From contig NZ_JAQSDC010000021.1 of the NCBI RefSeq assembly GCF_029945705.1, forward strand, positions 1 to 32,674: a stretch of 32,674 nucleotides of DNA, read 5' to 3'. The translations under genes and the position numbers were made by a program. Shown here piece by piece: positions 1-8,763 of this stretch (positions are counted from its first letter, which is position 1; each line of letters opens with the position of its first letter). Below the pieces are notes generated by a model. It was given only the letters and a program-made list of their open reading frames with translations, did no database searches and had not been told where the DNA came from. Source of the stretch: Methylotenera sp. (GTDB taxonomy: Bacteria > Pseudomonadota > Gammaproteobacteria > Burkholderiales > Methylophilaceae).

Positions 1-53
1 AACAGGAAGAGCTTGTCTGAAGTGGTAGTGTCCACTTTATTCAACAGGGGTCA
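1..53. mobile_element. Insertion sequence terminus (left contig end)
   Basis: These 53 bases are the exact reverse complement of bases 32621-32673, with identity ending abruptly at base 53. Read outward from the window, the sequence begins TGACCCCTG and carries AAGTGGACAC, which resembles the ends of IS3/IS150-type elements (TG start, TGACCCC and GGACA blocks). The transposase would lie outside the window, to the left. The family assignment is a judgement from the terminal motif only; the inverted identity is seen directly. Confidence 0.7.
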
Positions 54-797
54 ATGTGAATGACCACCTAAAAGATTAACTAGCGTATAAAAGTGCTCTG
101 CTAGTTCAAATGCACCATAGCCTGTCATAATCAGCAGCATCATTTCGGCGATACGATTGTCTGTCGTTTTCATTAATAACAATCCGATATAGCCAACCAC
201 AATACCAACGGACAAAGAACCAAACACTACCGCAAGGCTAACCTCGGTAATATAAGTGCCTGTAATTTCTCCACCACCCAATGCATACAAGCCAACAAAT
301 ACAAATACGATAAGTGCTGTCGCATCATTAAACAGACTCTCGCCTTCAGCAAGTATTTTTAAGTGATGCGGCAATTCAAATTTAGAAAATATACTGACCA
401 CGGAAACTGGATCAGTTGCTAGTACCATTGCAAACAGCACAATCACAGCCGCTAATGAGAGATGAACGTCGGCAAAGATAACCTTAGAAACGACCAAAGC
501 CATGAGTACTGATAGCACCACAGCTACTATTGCAAGATAGAACAGGCTTAACCCATGTGCTTTGAGGTCAGATACTTTAAGCTCAAGCGAATCTGAAATA
601 AGTAGGATAGGTAAAAGAAATATGACTAAGACGGCAAAGTGCTCAGCATCGCCAGTGAGAATAGGTATTTGCTCAAAGGCATAGTGCGCAAAAAAAGAGA
701 GTGCAATTAAACCAAGTGGTGATGGTATTTTGAACTTATCTTCCAGCTGTAATGCAAAGTACAATATCCCAGCAATCATTAGTAAGGTGGTAATCAT
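51..797 (-). CDS. Cation/proton antiporter (CPA1/NhaP type), C-terminus cut off by IS
   Basis: Integral membrane Na+(K+)/H+ exchanger fragment of 248 residues. About seven hydrophobic segments are visible. The transport core is present: an ATDPVSV motif near residue 127 and GESLFNDATALIVF near residue 151, whose Asn-Asp pair is the cation-binding signature of CPA1 antiporters. Full-length relatives have roughly 400 or more residues, so about the last 40% is missing. The reading frame stops at a TGA lying inside the terminal repeat (bases 51-53), so the stop codon comes from the inserted element. Codons up to the junction look normal, implying recent disruption. The product is probably non-functional because the C-terminal helices are lost. 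It has no evident link to the sucrose operon next to it. Confidence 0.85.
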   Translation of the reverse strand: MITTLLMIAGILYFALQLEDKFKIPSPLGLIALSFFAHYAFEQIPILTGDAEHFAVLVIFLLPILLISDSLELKVSDLKAHGLSLFYLAIVAVVLSVLMALVVSKVIFADVHLSLAAVIVLFAMVLATDPVSVVSIFSKFELPHHLKILAEGESLFNDATALIVFVFVGLYALGGGEITGTYITEVSLAVVFGSLSVGIVVGYIGLLLMKTTDNRIAEMMLLIMTGYGAFELAEHFYTLVNLLGGHSH

Positions 798-858
798 GTG
801 CTAGAGAAATCCTATTGTATTTTTGATTGAGGTATAGCAGCGCCAGTAGTTTTAAAAT

Positions 859-1350
859 CTAAGATTGACCGAGGGGTTCGAATGCACTCTCGTAGGATTT
901 ACCGTCCATTCCAACAATTAGTTGAGATAAGTGGTCATTAAGCGCTTGTAATGTTTCTGGATTCAAACGCATTAATGCATCTGGCAATACGCCTCGATAG
1001 GGCTGTGGCGCTTTGCTTAGAACCTCTTTTCCTAATTGCGTTAGCGAGAGATGAACAATGCGGCGATCTTCATGGTTTTTGGCTCTTATCACATAACCAT
1101 CAGTGACTAGCTTCTCCATCAAATTGCTGGCCGTGGACTGATGAATGGACATCGCCTTAGATAAACCTGATACCGTTAAATCTTTAGTTTCGGCAATTTC
1201 AGCTAATGCCCATAATGAAGCACCACCAACGCCTGCAGCCTTTTCAACAGCGTGAAAATGCTTATTGGTAGACTTAAATATAATTCGGAATAATTTTAGC
1301 GTCTCTAACGCAGTATGATGAATGTCCGCGGATATAGTTGGTGTAGTCAT
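859..1350 (-). CDS. MarR-family regulator, last gene of sucrose operon
   Basis: Winged helix-turn-helix repressor of about 163 residues. The central part holds the recognition region (LTVSGLSKAMSIHQSTASNLMEKL) followed by a wing with the typical DRR tip (NHEDRRIVHLSLT). I chose the ATG at 1350; an in-frame TTG at 1383 would add 11 residues, and neither has a strong ribosome binding site. The gene follows amylosucrase by 66 bases on the same strand, so it is probably cotranscribed with fructokinase, sucrose-phosphate synthase and amylosucrase. MarR-type regulators (SucR) of sucrose gene clusters are described in methylotrophs, so control of this operon is the natural guess. The specific equivalence is inferred from position, not from sequence identity. 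Confidence 0.85.
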   Translation of the reverse strand: MTTPTISADIHHTALETLKLFRIIFKSTNKHFHAVEKAAGVGGASLWALAEIAETKDLTVSGLSKAMSIHQSTASNLMEKLVTDGYVIRAKNHEDRRIVHLSLTQLGKEVLSKAPQPYRGVLPDALMRLNPETLQALNDHLSQLIVGMDGKSYESAFEPLGQS

Positions 1351-1416
1351 AATGTTGCTGCGTCTTTTATCGTGAAATAGCAATTTTAGTAGGCATTAAA
1401 GTCATCATTTATTGAA

Positions 1417-3369
1417 TCAAGTTTGAAACCAGAAAAAAGATAATGCAGGAATGATTATTGTCTCATTTAATAAGGGGAATGTTTCCCCTGTGTATAAATC
1501 TTGTACAGAAGCATGTTGAAAGAATCCCATGCGACGCATCGGGACTAAATCTAGCACTTGTGGCTTAATGTCAAAGTTGCCAACCACCAAAACTCTTGAC
1601 TGTGCCAGGCTATAGTCAAATCGTGAAAACACGAAGAGATGAGCATTATCCACATTCAAGAGTTCTCGATTGTTTTTGTCGGCAAATGCAGTGACTGCTT
1701 TACGTACTGAAATCATTTTCTTAAGTGCGCTAAAAATTAGGTACTCAACGGTTCCTTGCTGGCTTCTTCTTGCAGCATTATCCCAATTCATTTTTGGACG
1801 ATGCACCCAACGATTATCATTACTTTTTCTTTCGTCATTGAGATAGGCGTCATCATTCAGTGTCCCAATTGCATCACCATAGTAAAGTAGCGGTATTCCA
1901 CCAAACGAAAGAATCATACTATGTAACAACAGTATGGTTTTAATTGCAGCATCGATTGCTTCACTGTCATTATTTTCCAAAGCACTTTCAAGGCCTGCTA
2001 GTGAAGCCAGTGCGCCAGAAATACGCGCATCACCAGTCTTTACATTTTCTCCGAAAGTGAGCCCTTTAGCATTAGAGTGCTCAAAGTTTCCAGTGAAATA
2101 ATCAACCAAGAAACGTCTGTGTAATTTAGGGTCATACCCAGCATCTATAATATTGGCATCGCTAAAGCCCCAACCTATATCATCATGGCAACGTATGTAA
2201 TTTAGCCAGGTTGCACGTTCCAGCTTCTCAGGAATGCTACGTATTCCTTTAGTAAGTAAAGCTGTTGATTTCGTTGCAGTTGCCTCCCATAGCAGCGCCA
2301 TAAAAGTGGCATTGTAGGCAATTTCACATTCTTTGGCATTAATAGCATCTTCACCAAAATATTTTATAATTTCAGTAGGTGCGACAATGGCTTCTGCGAT
2401 GAATAAAACCCCAGGGGCCGTGACCTGGCAGCAATCTTTCATCAACTGCAATATTTGGTGCGCTTCTCGCTCATTCTGGCAGCTGCTACCCATCTTTTTC
2501 CAGAGAAACGCAACAGCATCAAGCCTTAGGATATCTGCGCCGTGATTAGCCCAGAATAAAATGATATCCAGCATTTCAATAAACACCGCAGGGTTACGGT
2601 AATTTAGATCCCATTGATAGCGATTGAACACCGTCATGACCCATTTGCCCATTTCTTCGTTCCAAGTGAAGTTGCCTGGTGCAATTTCAGGGAATACTTC
2701 TGGCATGGACTCCTCAAACATGTCAGGCGTTTGCCTATCGTCATAGGTGAAGTAATAGTTTTGAAAGGCTTTATCGCCCTGACGTGCTTTTTGAGCCCAC
2801 ACATGTTCATCAGAAGTATGATTAACCACAACGTCCAACGTTAGTAGCATGTCTCTTTTTCTCAGATTAGCCGCTAAGTCATCAAGATCTTTTAGCGTCC
2901 CAAAACGCTTATCCACTTTACGGAAGTCTCTTACTGCATATCCACCATCACTTTCATCATCAGGGCAGTCACAAATGGGCATAATATGTACAAGATTAAT
3001 CCCTAGATCCTGCAAATAATGTAATCGTGACTGCATGTCTTGCAAGCTATCAGCATAACCATCGCAATACAGCGCCATGCCTACCCACTTCTGGCTTAGA
3101 AACCAATTGTGATCTTTTTCACGCGCAAGATCAGTTTTCTTAAGATGTGAAGGTCGAACAATGTACTGACGTGCCATGGTTTCCACAAGATTTAGCATTT
3201 GTTTTTTGAAATCAGGTCGGTCTCCATATAAGGAAGTAAACAATGAGTGAATGGCGTAAAAGTTGGCCCCTAATCTCGTGTAGAAATGTTGCAGCTTCTG
3301 ATTTTTTATCTCGGGCTTAAGTGCAATTAATATGTCATTCAGTAGAGAATGCGAGACTTGCTCATACAT
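1417..3369 (-). CDS. ams: Amylosucrase (GH13)
   Basis: Cytoplasmic glucosyltransferase of 650 residues that transfers glucose from sucrose to an alpha-1,4-glucan and releases fructose. The length is close to the classic Neisseria enzyme. GH13 regions are intact: DVVVNHTSDEH (about residue 179), ILRLDAVAF with nucleophile Asp284, LFIAEA with acid/base Glu326, and the amylosucrase-typical RCHDDIGWGF with the transition-state Asp near 396. I chose the ATG at 3369, which has AAGGG about 8 bases upstream and overlaps the sucrose-phosphate synthase stop by 8 bases, suggesting translational coupling. An upstream in-frame start at 3420 is less likely. In this operon it would turn sucrose made by the preceding gene into glycogen-like glucan and fructose, the latter rephosphorylated by the fructokinase. 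Confidence 0.95.
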   Translation of the reverse strand: MYEQVSHSLLNDILIALKPEIKNQKLQHFYTRLGANFYAIHSLFTSLYGDRPDFKKQMLNLVETMARQYIVRPSHLKKTDLAREKDHNWFLSQKWVGMALYCDGYADSLQDMQSRLHYLQDLGINLVHIMPICDCPDDESDGGYAVRDFRKVDKRFGTLKDLDDLAANLRKRDMLLTLDVVVNHTSDEHVWAQKARQGDKAFQNYYFTYDDRQTPDMFEESMPEVFPEIAPGNFTWNEEMGKWVMTVFNRYQWDLNYRNPAVFIEMLDIILFWANHGADILRLDAVAFLWKKMGSSCQNEREAHQILQLMKDCCQVTAPGVLFIAEAIVAPTEIIKYFGEDAINAKECEIAYNATFMALLWEATATKSTALLTKGIRSIPEKLERATWLNYIRCHDDIGWGFSDANIIDAGYDPKLHRRFLVDYFTGNFEHSNAKGLTFGENVKTGDARISGALASLAGLESALENNDSEAIDAAIKTILLLHSMILSFGGIPLLYYGDAIGTLNDDAYLNDERKSNDNRWVHRPKMNWDNAARRSQQGTVEYLIFSALKKMISVRKAVTAFADKNNRELLNVDNAHLFVFSRFDYSLAQSRVLVVGNFDIKPQVLDLVPMRRMGFFQHASVQDLYTGETFPLLNETIIIPALSFFWFQT

Positions 3370-5560
3370 GATTTGAACCCTTTTCTTTCTTACTAGGTAG
3401 ATTAAATCCACCGAACCCATAATGATCTAGCCCCTCTAGAATGCCTGCAGCATAGTAATTCTGCGCAAAATAAACCTGCTCCAATCCACGCAAAGGCTCT
3501 AGCTCAGAGCTGTGATTGCCCACCACAACGGCTAAGGTATCGCCCACAAGCATTTCGCTGTCATTACCTGAATCACCTGCAACTAGAAAGCTCTGCAAAG
3601 AAAGTCCCCATTTGTAAGCAAGGTATCGTATCGCATGTCCTTTTGAGGCTCGTATGGGCAAAATATCTAAAAACTCATTATGGGAATAGATGAGTTGTGC
3701 ATGTAGTTTTAATTTGCGTAAATGACGATACATTTTTTCTAGAGGTGGCATCTTGTCTGGTGTTGCAATATAGCTCAGCTTGAATTCTCTTTGATTTTCT
3801 TGAGCCTGTAATTCAAGCCCCGGAAAAATAGACATCGCTTTCGCTAAATCATCACGACGCCATAAATGACGAATATGGTTTGCCCAACCAATATCTGGAA
3901 AGAGTTCCGGACCATAATTAATCTCACTCCCTACGGAGGTGATTAAAATGCTGGGTAATGGAACTCGATGCTTTTTCAGTATGTTGACCGCGCTTTCCAG
4001 TGAGCGTCCAGTCGCAACACCAAAACCTAAGGTACTCGAATTTTGTCTTAGCCAACTGGTTAGCTCTTCTAACTTTTTTTTGTCTCCGATAAGCGTATTA
4101 TCAATATCACTGATCAACATCATTTTCACCAGTGGGATAGGGGACTTACCTGTGTTGAATGCCATTGCATGCTGTCTACGCATGCGCTTGCGATTTCTAT
4201 GGAGTAATTGACTGACTTCCTTCATGTACTTTGTGACATGCGCGTCCCAACTATAGTGACGCTTAACATTGAGAATGCCGTTTTTAGCCCAAGTTTTCCA
4301 TTGCTTTTTGTTTGATAACATCTGGTTCATTGCGGCTGCGATGTCATCGCTTTGCAGCGTATTCGCTAACAAGCCATTATGGCAATTAGCAACAATGTCT
4401 CTAGGGCCGCCATCATCTGGGGCAATAAAGGGTAAGCCGCTTGCTGCTGCCTCAATCAGTGTCAGACCAAATGGCTCTGTCATTGCGGGGTTAACAAATA
4501 TGCCTTGTCGATGCGCAGCTAACCGATAAAGCTCAGGCATATCTTCTTGAGTGACATGTTTAGGAATCGCAACCTTCCCCCAAAGATCATATCGATCTAT
4601 ATCAAGCAAAAGGTCGTTCATCACAGCTTGCTGCGACTCTTCAAGGTCGCGTATATCTTCACGCACGCCAGCCACAATGACTAAATTGGCTTTTTCCTGT
4701 AATTGCTTGTTTTCGCCGTACGCGGCAACTAATCCTTTTAGATTTTTTCTTAGCACTGGACGTGAGATAGACAAAATCATGGGTTTGTTAGGCTGATGTA
4801 AAAAGCGGTCTATTCTTGCCTCGAGTAGCGGATTTATTTTTTTGCGTCCAAGCGGTGAAAATCGTGAGGTATCTGTTCCAGGCGGAATAATGGTGCAGCG
4901 TTGTGGTGCATGGTTTCTATACATCGCATATTGCTCGTCAATTTCTTGACGCGTGCTTGTCACTACCATTGACGCATACTGAATAACTTCTTCTTCTACG
5001 GCAATTCTATGCTCAAAATTAAACTGTCGTTCGATGGCGCCTTTCTTTCGACCACTTGCCAGTAGTCGCGATTGCTTGGGTCTGCCAAGTGAGTGGCCCG
5101 TGTGAACTAAAGGTATACCTAGTAACGTTGAAAGCTGCTTTCCAACATAGCCAGCATCTGCATAATGTGAGTGGATTAAATCTGGAAGTCGGCCTTGCTG
5201 CCTTAGAAAGTGCAGACATTTATCTACCATCTGATCTAGATGTGGCCACAACATTTCCTTACGAATGTATTTTTTGGGACCGCAGGGTAGTCGAATAATA
5301 CGTGCTCCGCCTTCAATGACTTCTTCTGATTGAAGGTACTCTGAAGACAATAAAGGCTCCTCAATAAGCCTGGTTAGCAAGTCTACTTTCTCAACCTGAT
5401 GATGCTTTGCCAGCGCTTTCGTCAACTCGACCACATACTTTGTTTGCCCGCCAGTGTCGGCATCCCGACCAAGCTCCATATCGTGAGATCGAATTAGACC
5501 ATGTACACTAATCATGAGAATGTAGATGGAGTTCTCCCTGTCATTCGGTTGGTTTGCCAT
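3362..5560 (-). CDS. sps: Sucrose-phosphate synthase with C-terminal sucrose-phosphatase domain
   Basis: Cytoplasmic enzyme of 732 residues that makes sucrose-6-phosphate from a nucleotide-glucose and fructose-6-phosphate. Residues about 10-470 are a GT4 glycosyltransferase: GGQTKYVVEL, HSHYADAGYVG, HTGHSLGR and the EPFGLTLIE donor motif with Glu362 and Glu370. Residues about 480-730 are a HAD phosphatase domain of the sucrose-phosphatase type with all motifs: SDIDNTLIGD (Asp485, Asp487), GVATGRS, a lysine in RASKGHA, and AGDSGNDSEM. The catalytic Asp pair is intact, so the protein may also release free sucrose; no separate phosphatase gene is present. The ATG at 5560 is chosen because GGAAGGAG lies just upstream; it overlaps the fructokinase end by 20 bases. 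Confidence 0.95.
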   Translation of the reverse strand: MANQPNDRENSIYILMISVHGLIRSHDMELGRDADTGGQTKYVVELTKALAKHHQVEKVDLLTRLIEEPLLSSEYLQSEEVIEGGARIIRLPCGPKKYIRKEMLWPHLDQMVDKCLHFLRQQGRLPDLIHSHYADAGYVGKQLSTLLGIPLVHTGHSLGRPKQSRLLASGRKKGAIERQFNFEHRIAVEEEVIQYASMVVTSTRQEIDEQYAMYRNHAPQRCTIIPPGTDTSRFSPLGRKKINPLLEARIDRFLHQPNKPMILSISRPVLRKNLKGLVAAYGENKQLQEKANLVIVAGVREDIRDLEESQQAVMNDLLLDIDRYDLWGKVAIPKHVTQEDMPELYRLAAHRQGIFVNPAMTEPFGLTLIEAAASGLPFIAPDDGGPRDIVANCHNGLLANTLQSDDIAAAMNQMLSNKKQWKTWAKNGILNVKRHYSWDAHVTKYMKEVSQLLHRNRKRMRRQHAMAFNTGKSPIPLVKMMLISDIDNTLIGDKKKLEELTSWLRQNSSTLGFGVATGRSLESAVNILKKHRVPLPSILITSVGSEINYGPELFPDIGWANHIRHLWRRDDLAKAMSIFPGLELQAQENQREFKLSYIATPDKMPPLEKMYRHLRKLKLHAQLIYSHNEFLDILPIRASKGHAIRYLAYKWGLSLQSFLVAGDSGNDSEMLVGDTLAVVVGNHSSELEPLRGLEQVYFAQNYYAAGILEGLDHYGFGGFNLPSKKEKGSNHV

Positions 5561-6506
5561 AAGCTTCTCCTTCCAAAAAAGGTAGATAGAAATCACTGCT
5601 ATTTGGTACAGCACCTCTAATTCCACACAAGGCTGCTGCAAATACGCTGGCTCTAGTTAACATGACTTCGGGTAACCAGTTCTCAAGAATACCGAGTATG
5701 CAGACTGCAGCAAAACCATCTCCAGCGCCTACTGTATCAACCAAGCTTCCATTGAGATTAAAGCCTGATACTCTGGCTTCTTTACCTTCTTTAGAAAGCA
5801 TCCACGCACCATCAGAACCACAGGTGACTATCAGGCATGTCAAATCGAACTTAGCAATCAAACTTAGGCCATGATCTTTAGCACTAAAGCCAGTAAGTTT
5901 TAGTAAGCCTGCTATCAACTTAAGCTCCTCTTCATTAATCTTGACTATATTGGCCCTTAATAAGGACCGCCTGATGATGTGCTTGTCATACCAAGGGTGA
6001 CGTAAGTTAATGTCCAAAAATCGGGGACTTTTTGTATCACTCAAAAAAGTATCTAAAGCGAGTCTTGACTCCACACCTCTTTGCGCTAATGTGCCGTAAT
6101 ACACCATGTCTGGTTGCATCGCCATTGTGACTAAGTGCACGACTCCGGAATGAATATGGTCATATGCCTGTTCTGGAAGTATTTCAAAGCGGTGATTATT
6201 TTCATCCATATGAACAATCACTTGGCCTGTCGGCCGTATTTGATCACATTGCACACCTGAGTCATCCATACCAAGCCGAGCCATATCTGCAAGAAATTCA
6301 TCTCGTAGTGGATCGTTTCCTGTTCTTGTAATCAATACTGGGTGCTGACCAAACGCCTGCAGATGGTTCGCAACATTGTACGGTGCGCCGCCAAGCACTG
6401 CTCGATCAGGAAATATGTCCGCTAGCATTTCACCAAATAATGCAATGGTATGTTTACTTGCCTTTGGTTTTGTTGACAGGTCTGACGCGTGCTTTTTTTG
6501 AATCAT
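5541..6506 (-). CDS. fruK: Fructokinase (PfkB/ribokinase family), first gene of sucrose operon
   Basis: Sugar kinase of 321 residues that phosphorylates fructose to fructose-6-phosphate. The substrate-binding motif GGAPYNVANHL is near residue 40. The PfkB signature DTVGAGDGFAA near the C-terminus holds the catalytic Asp and anion hole. GGAGGA lies 9 bases before the ATG at 6506; an in-frame TTG immediately upstream (6509) has 6-base spacing and is an alternative. Its 3' end overlaps the next gene and contains that gene's ribosome binding site. In methylotroph sucrose clusters this enzyme (called fruK there, distinct from E. coli FruK) recycles fructose released by amylosucrase. Chemistry is clear from family; fructose specificity is inferred from context and the GGAPYN motif. 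Confidence 0.92.
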   Translation of the reverse strand: MIQKKHASDLSTKPKASKHTIALFGEMLADIFPDRAVLGGAPYNVANHLQAFGQHPVLITRTGNDPLRDEFLADMARLGMDDSGVQCDQIRPTGQVIVHMDENNHRFEILPEQAYDHIHSGVVHLVTMAMQPDMVYYGTLAQRGVESRLALDTFLSDTKSPRFLDINLRHPWYDKHIIRRSLLRANIVKINEEELKLIAGLLKLTGFSAKDHGLSLIAKFDLTCLIVTCGSDGAWMLSKEGKEARVSGFNLNGSLVDTVGAGDGFAAVCILGILENWLPEVMLTRASVFAAALCGIRGAVPNSSDFYLPFLEGEAYGKPTE

Positions 6507-6611
6507 CAATCTATGTCCTCCAACTTCCTATTTTATTTTCAGCTATACCACTTTCATCTGCATTTAAACGACGCCATCAACTAAACAAAGCGCTCACAGG
6601 TGGTCAGCATG

Positions 6612-6653
6612 GCAAACGCAAACGCAAACGCAAACGCAAACGCAAACGCAAAC
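6612..6653. repeat. Hexanucleotide tandem repeat, (GCAAAC)x7
   Basis: Seven perfect head-to-tail copies of GCAAAC (GTTTGC on the transcribed strand) lie about 105 bases upstream of the fructokinase start, between the candidate promoter and the gene. The unit is a multiple of three, and a spurious frame through it reads as alternating Lys-Arg, but no plausible gene uses it. Perfect short repeats change length by slippage, so this sits where it could alter leader length or structure. Confidence 0.95.
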
Positions 6654-6675
6654 TCAGGGTCTGCACTTAAATCTA

Positions 6676-6713
6676 ATTTGTACAAATGTATTTGCACGAA
6701 ACAAATGTTCCAA
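6676..6713 (-). promoter_or_regulatory. Candidate sucrose-operon promoter with overlapping palindrome
   Basis: On the minus strand, TTGGAA (6708-6713) and TACATT (6685-6690) are spaced 17 bases apart, a reasonable sigma-70 pair. A perfect 12-base palindrome ATTTGTACAAAT (6676-6687) overlaps the -10 element and runs to the expected start point, a typical repressor position. The MarR protein at the end of the operon is one candidate binder. The remainder of 6510-6818 holds the hexamer repeat and no gene. Confidence 0.45.
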
Positions 6714-6818
6714 TTTCTAGCTTCCATATATTAAGGTCTATAGAATTGATAGAGTATAGCTAATATGACTTTTTAAATTTAACGAATAAACTTAATCGGC
6801 TAGTGCGTAATCAATTAT

Positions 6819-8132
6819 TTAATGACTCTTAATTTTATGTCCCTGTGCATCGGCTAGCGTCGAATAGAGGGGTTTACTAAACACTCTAGAAATAATAGAC
6901 GCAATCATTGCAACTGCCATTAAACTGGTGACCATTTCATGGCCATCAATCATTTCCATAACAATAATGAATGAAGTTAACGGGGCTTGAGTGACCGCTG
7001 CTAGAAAGCCGGCCATACAAAGCGCATACACTGCTGTAGTTGAATGAAAATTACCTAGAAATGGTAATAAATCATTGCCAATTCCAGCTCCGATGGAAAG
7101 TGATGGGGCAAATATCCCACCAGGAACGCCACTCAGGTAAGTGAAAATGGTAGCTAAATACTTAATCGGTGCATATTGCCAAGTTTCGGCCATATCACCA
7201 TGCAACATCTCACGTGTAAACATATACCCCGAACCATGTGCGGCTCCTGCACTAATAGCGCCTAATAATGCGACCATTAAGCCACAAAAGCCAGCCCACC
7301 AAAGTGGGTGCTTTTGACGAAGTATTCCTATGCGCCCCGTGAGTGCACCAGAAGACTCGATCAGTGTACGACTAAAAATGCCACCTAACACTCCACACAC
7401 TAAACCGCAAATAATCACTGGCATAATAATTTTTCGATCAATGATGCCAACTGACAGCTGACCAAAGTAAGTGTAATTCCCTTGTAATGAAATCGACACT
7501 AGTCCAGACAATACAATTGCGGTAATTACAACCCCATTTGTTTTTTGCTCGAATCGTCTACCGAGCTCCTCAATTCCAAATACAATACCTGCTAATGGCG
7601 TATTAAACGCTGCTGAGATACCAGCCGCGCCACCCGCCAAAATAAGATGTCTAGGGTTCACTGAAAACCCCACAGGCAAGAAACGCCTAAAGGCATGCAT
7701 GACACTAGCGCCAACCTGTACCGATGGTCCTTCCCTGCCTGCGGAAAAGCCTGCAAGTAATGCTCCAATACCTAACATTACTTTTCCGAAAGCAAGTTTA
7801 AGTGATACGAGCGTAGGGTGCGGATGATCGTCCATATGTAAGGCGGCAATCACCTGCGGTATGCCGCTTCCACCAGCACCTTTAAACCAACGGTTAGTTA
7901 ACCAGACGATAAGCATCCCAGCCAAAGGCGTTAAAATCAGTGGTATCCACCAGTGAGATTTCTGCATACTAAAGAATAGTGAATTTGCATACTCCGTTGC
8001 CCATGCAAATAGCACGATTATAAAACCCGCCGTGGCTGCTGCTGTCCATACAACCAGCCTCCCACGCCATGCATCAAAATCAGCAAGCTTTGTGGTTCGT
8101 ATCGCTAACATGATTTCCCGTATGGACAGCAT
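6819..8132 (-). CDS. CLC-family chloride transporter (probable H+/Cl- exchanger)
   Basis: Integral membrane protein of 437 residues of the ClC family. The selectivity-filter motifs are all present: GSGIP (Ser89), GREGPSVQVG with the gating glutamate Glu134, and GGIFAPSLSIGAG. A Glu-Glu pair at 188-189 (GIEELGRRF) matches the internal proton glutamate of E. coli ClcA, which favours exchange of chloride against protons over a simple channel. There is no C-terminal CBS domain; the protein ends shortly after the last helix. The ATG at 8132 has AAGGT upstream; an ATG seven codons later (8111) is possible. The gene stands alone, on the minus strand between the sucrose operon promoter and the lipoprotein gene. 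Confidence 0.93.
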   Translation of the reverse strand: MLSIREIMLAIRTTKLADFDAWRGRLVVWTAAATAGFIIVLFAWATEYANSLFFSMQKSHWWIPLILTPLAGMLIVWLTNRWFKGAGGSGIPQVIAALHMDDHPHPTLVSLKLAFGKVMLGIGALLAGFSAGREGPSVQVGASVMHAFRRFLPVGFSVNPRHLILAGGAAGISAAFNTPLAGIVFGIEELGRRFEQKTNGVVITAIVLSGLVSISLQGNYTYFGQLSVGIIDRKIIMPVIICGLVCGVLGGIFSRTLIESSGALTGRIGILRQKHPLWWAGFCGLMVALLGAISAGAAHGSGYMFTREMLHGDMAETWQYAPIKYLATIFTYLSGVPGGIFAPSLSIGAGIGNDLLPFLGNFHSTTAVYALCMAGFLAAVTQAPLTSFIIVMEMIDGHEMVTSLMAVAMIASIISRVFSKPLYSTLADAQGHKIKSH

Positions 8133-8189
8133 ATTGACTATTACCTTAGAGTAAAGATGGGGCTTTTAAAAAGCATTTAGCAATAGGAT

Positions 8190-8726
8190 TTATTCCCCTG
8201 AGTAGACAATATCAGCTCTACGATTTTCAGCCCATGAAGCATCATCTTCACCAGTTGCTTTTGGCTTTTCCTCACCATTACTAATAGTTTCAATTTGCTT
8301 ATCTTGAACACCAAGTAAATTAATCGTTTCTTTAACCGCAACTGCACGCTTTTGTCCCAAAGATAAGTTGTACTCTCGACTACCTCTGTCATCGGCATTA
8401 CCTTCAATGCGAATACTTGCTTCAGGGTGGCTTGCTAGGTATTTGGCATGCGCCTCAAGCGTGGCTCGATATTCAGGCTTAACCATATACTGATCAAAAT
8501 CAAAATAAACACTGCGCTTTGAAAGAATATTATTAGGATCTTTCAGTGGGTTTACTTCTGTTTTTGGTTCGGCGACTTCTGTTACTACTGTTGGCGAGGC
8601 AGGTGTCTTTGACTGAGCCTGAGTAGCTGGTTGGCTCGAAGCACTACTTGGCTCTTGTTTTACATGAGTCCCAGCACATGCCGACATCAGACCCAATAAT
8701 ATCAATGGTAAAAAAGACTTATTCAT
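8190..8726 (-). CDS. Pal/OmpA-family peptidoglycan-associated lipoprotein
   Basis: Outer-membrane lipoprotein precursor of 178 residues. A short signal peptide ends in a lipobox (LMSAC, lipidated Cys17). A low-complexity Ser/Thr/Pro/Ala linker follows to about residue 65, then a C-terminal OmpA-like domain: VYFDFDQYMV, IEGNADDRGSREYNLSLGQKRA and NRRADIVY, where the Asp and Arg positions bind diaminopimelate of peptidoglycan. The start at 8726 has AGGAG just upstream; the 16-codon longer frame lacks a signal-peptide-like N-terminus. It is not next to tolB or ybgF, so this may be a second Pal-like protein and not the Tol-Pal subunit. Its promoter region shares a palindrome with the sucrose operon. 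Confidence 0.88.
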   Translation of the reverse strand: MNKSFLPLILLGLMSACAGTHVKQEPSSASSQPATQAQSKTPASPTVVTEVAEPKTEVNPLKDPNNILSKRSVYFDFDQYMVKPEYRATLEAHAKYLASHPEASIRIEGNADDRGSREYNLSLGQKRAVAVKETINLLGVQDKQIETISNGEEKPKATGEDDASWAENRRADIVYSGE

Positions 8727-8763
8727 TCGATTTCTCCTTATAGTAATACGAAAATTATTAATA

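Noticed and set aside
6612-6653. CRISPR-like or satellite array
   Set aside because: Six-base units without spacers are a simple microsatellite.
6383-6670. Plus-strand open frame with a Lys-Arg repeat tail
   Set aside because: The Lys-Arg run is only the hexamer repeat read in one frame; the 5' half lies antisense to the fructokinase and there is no ribosome binding site.
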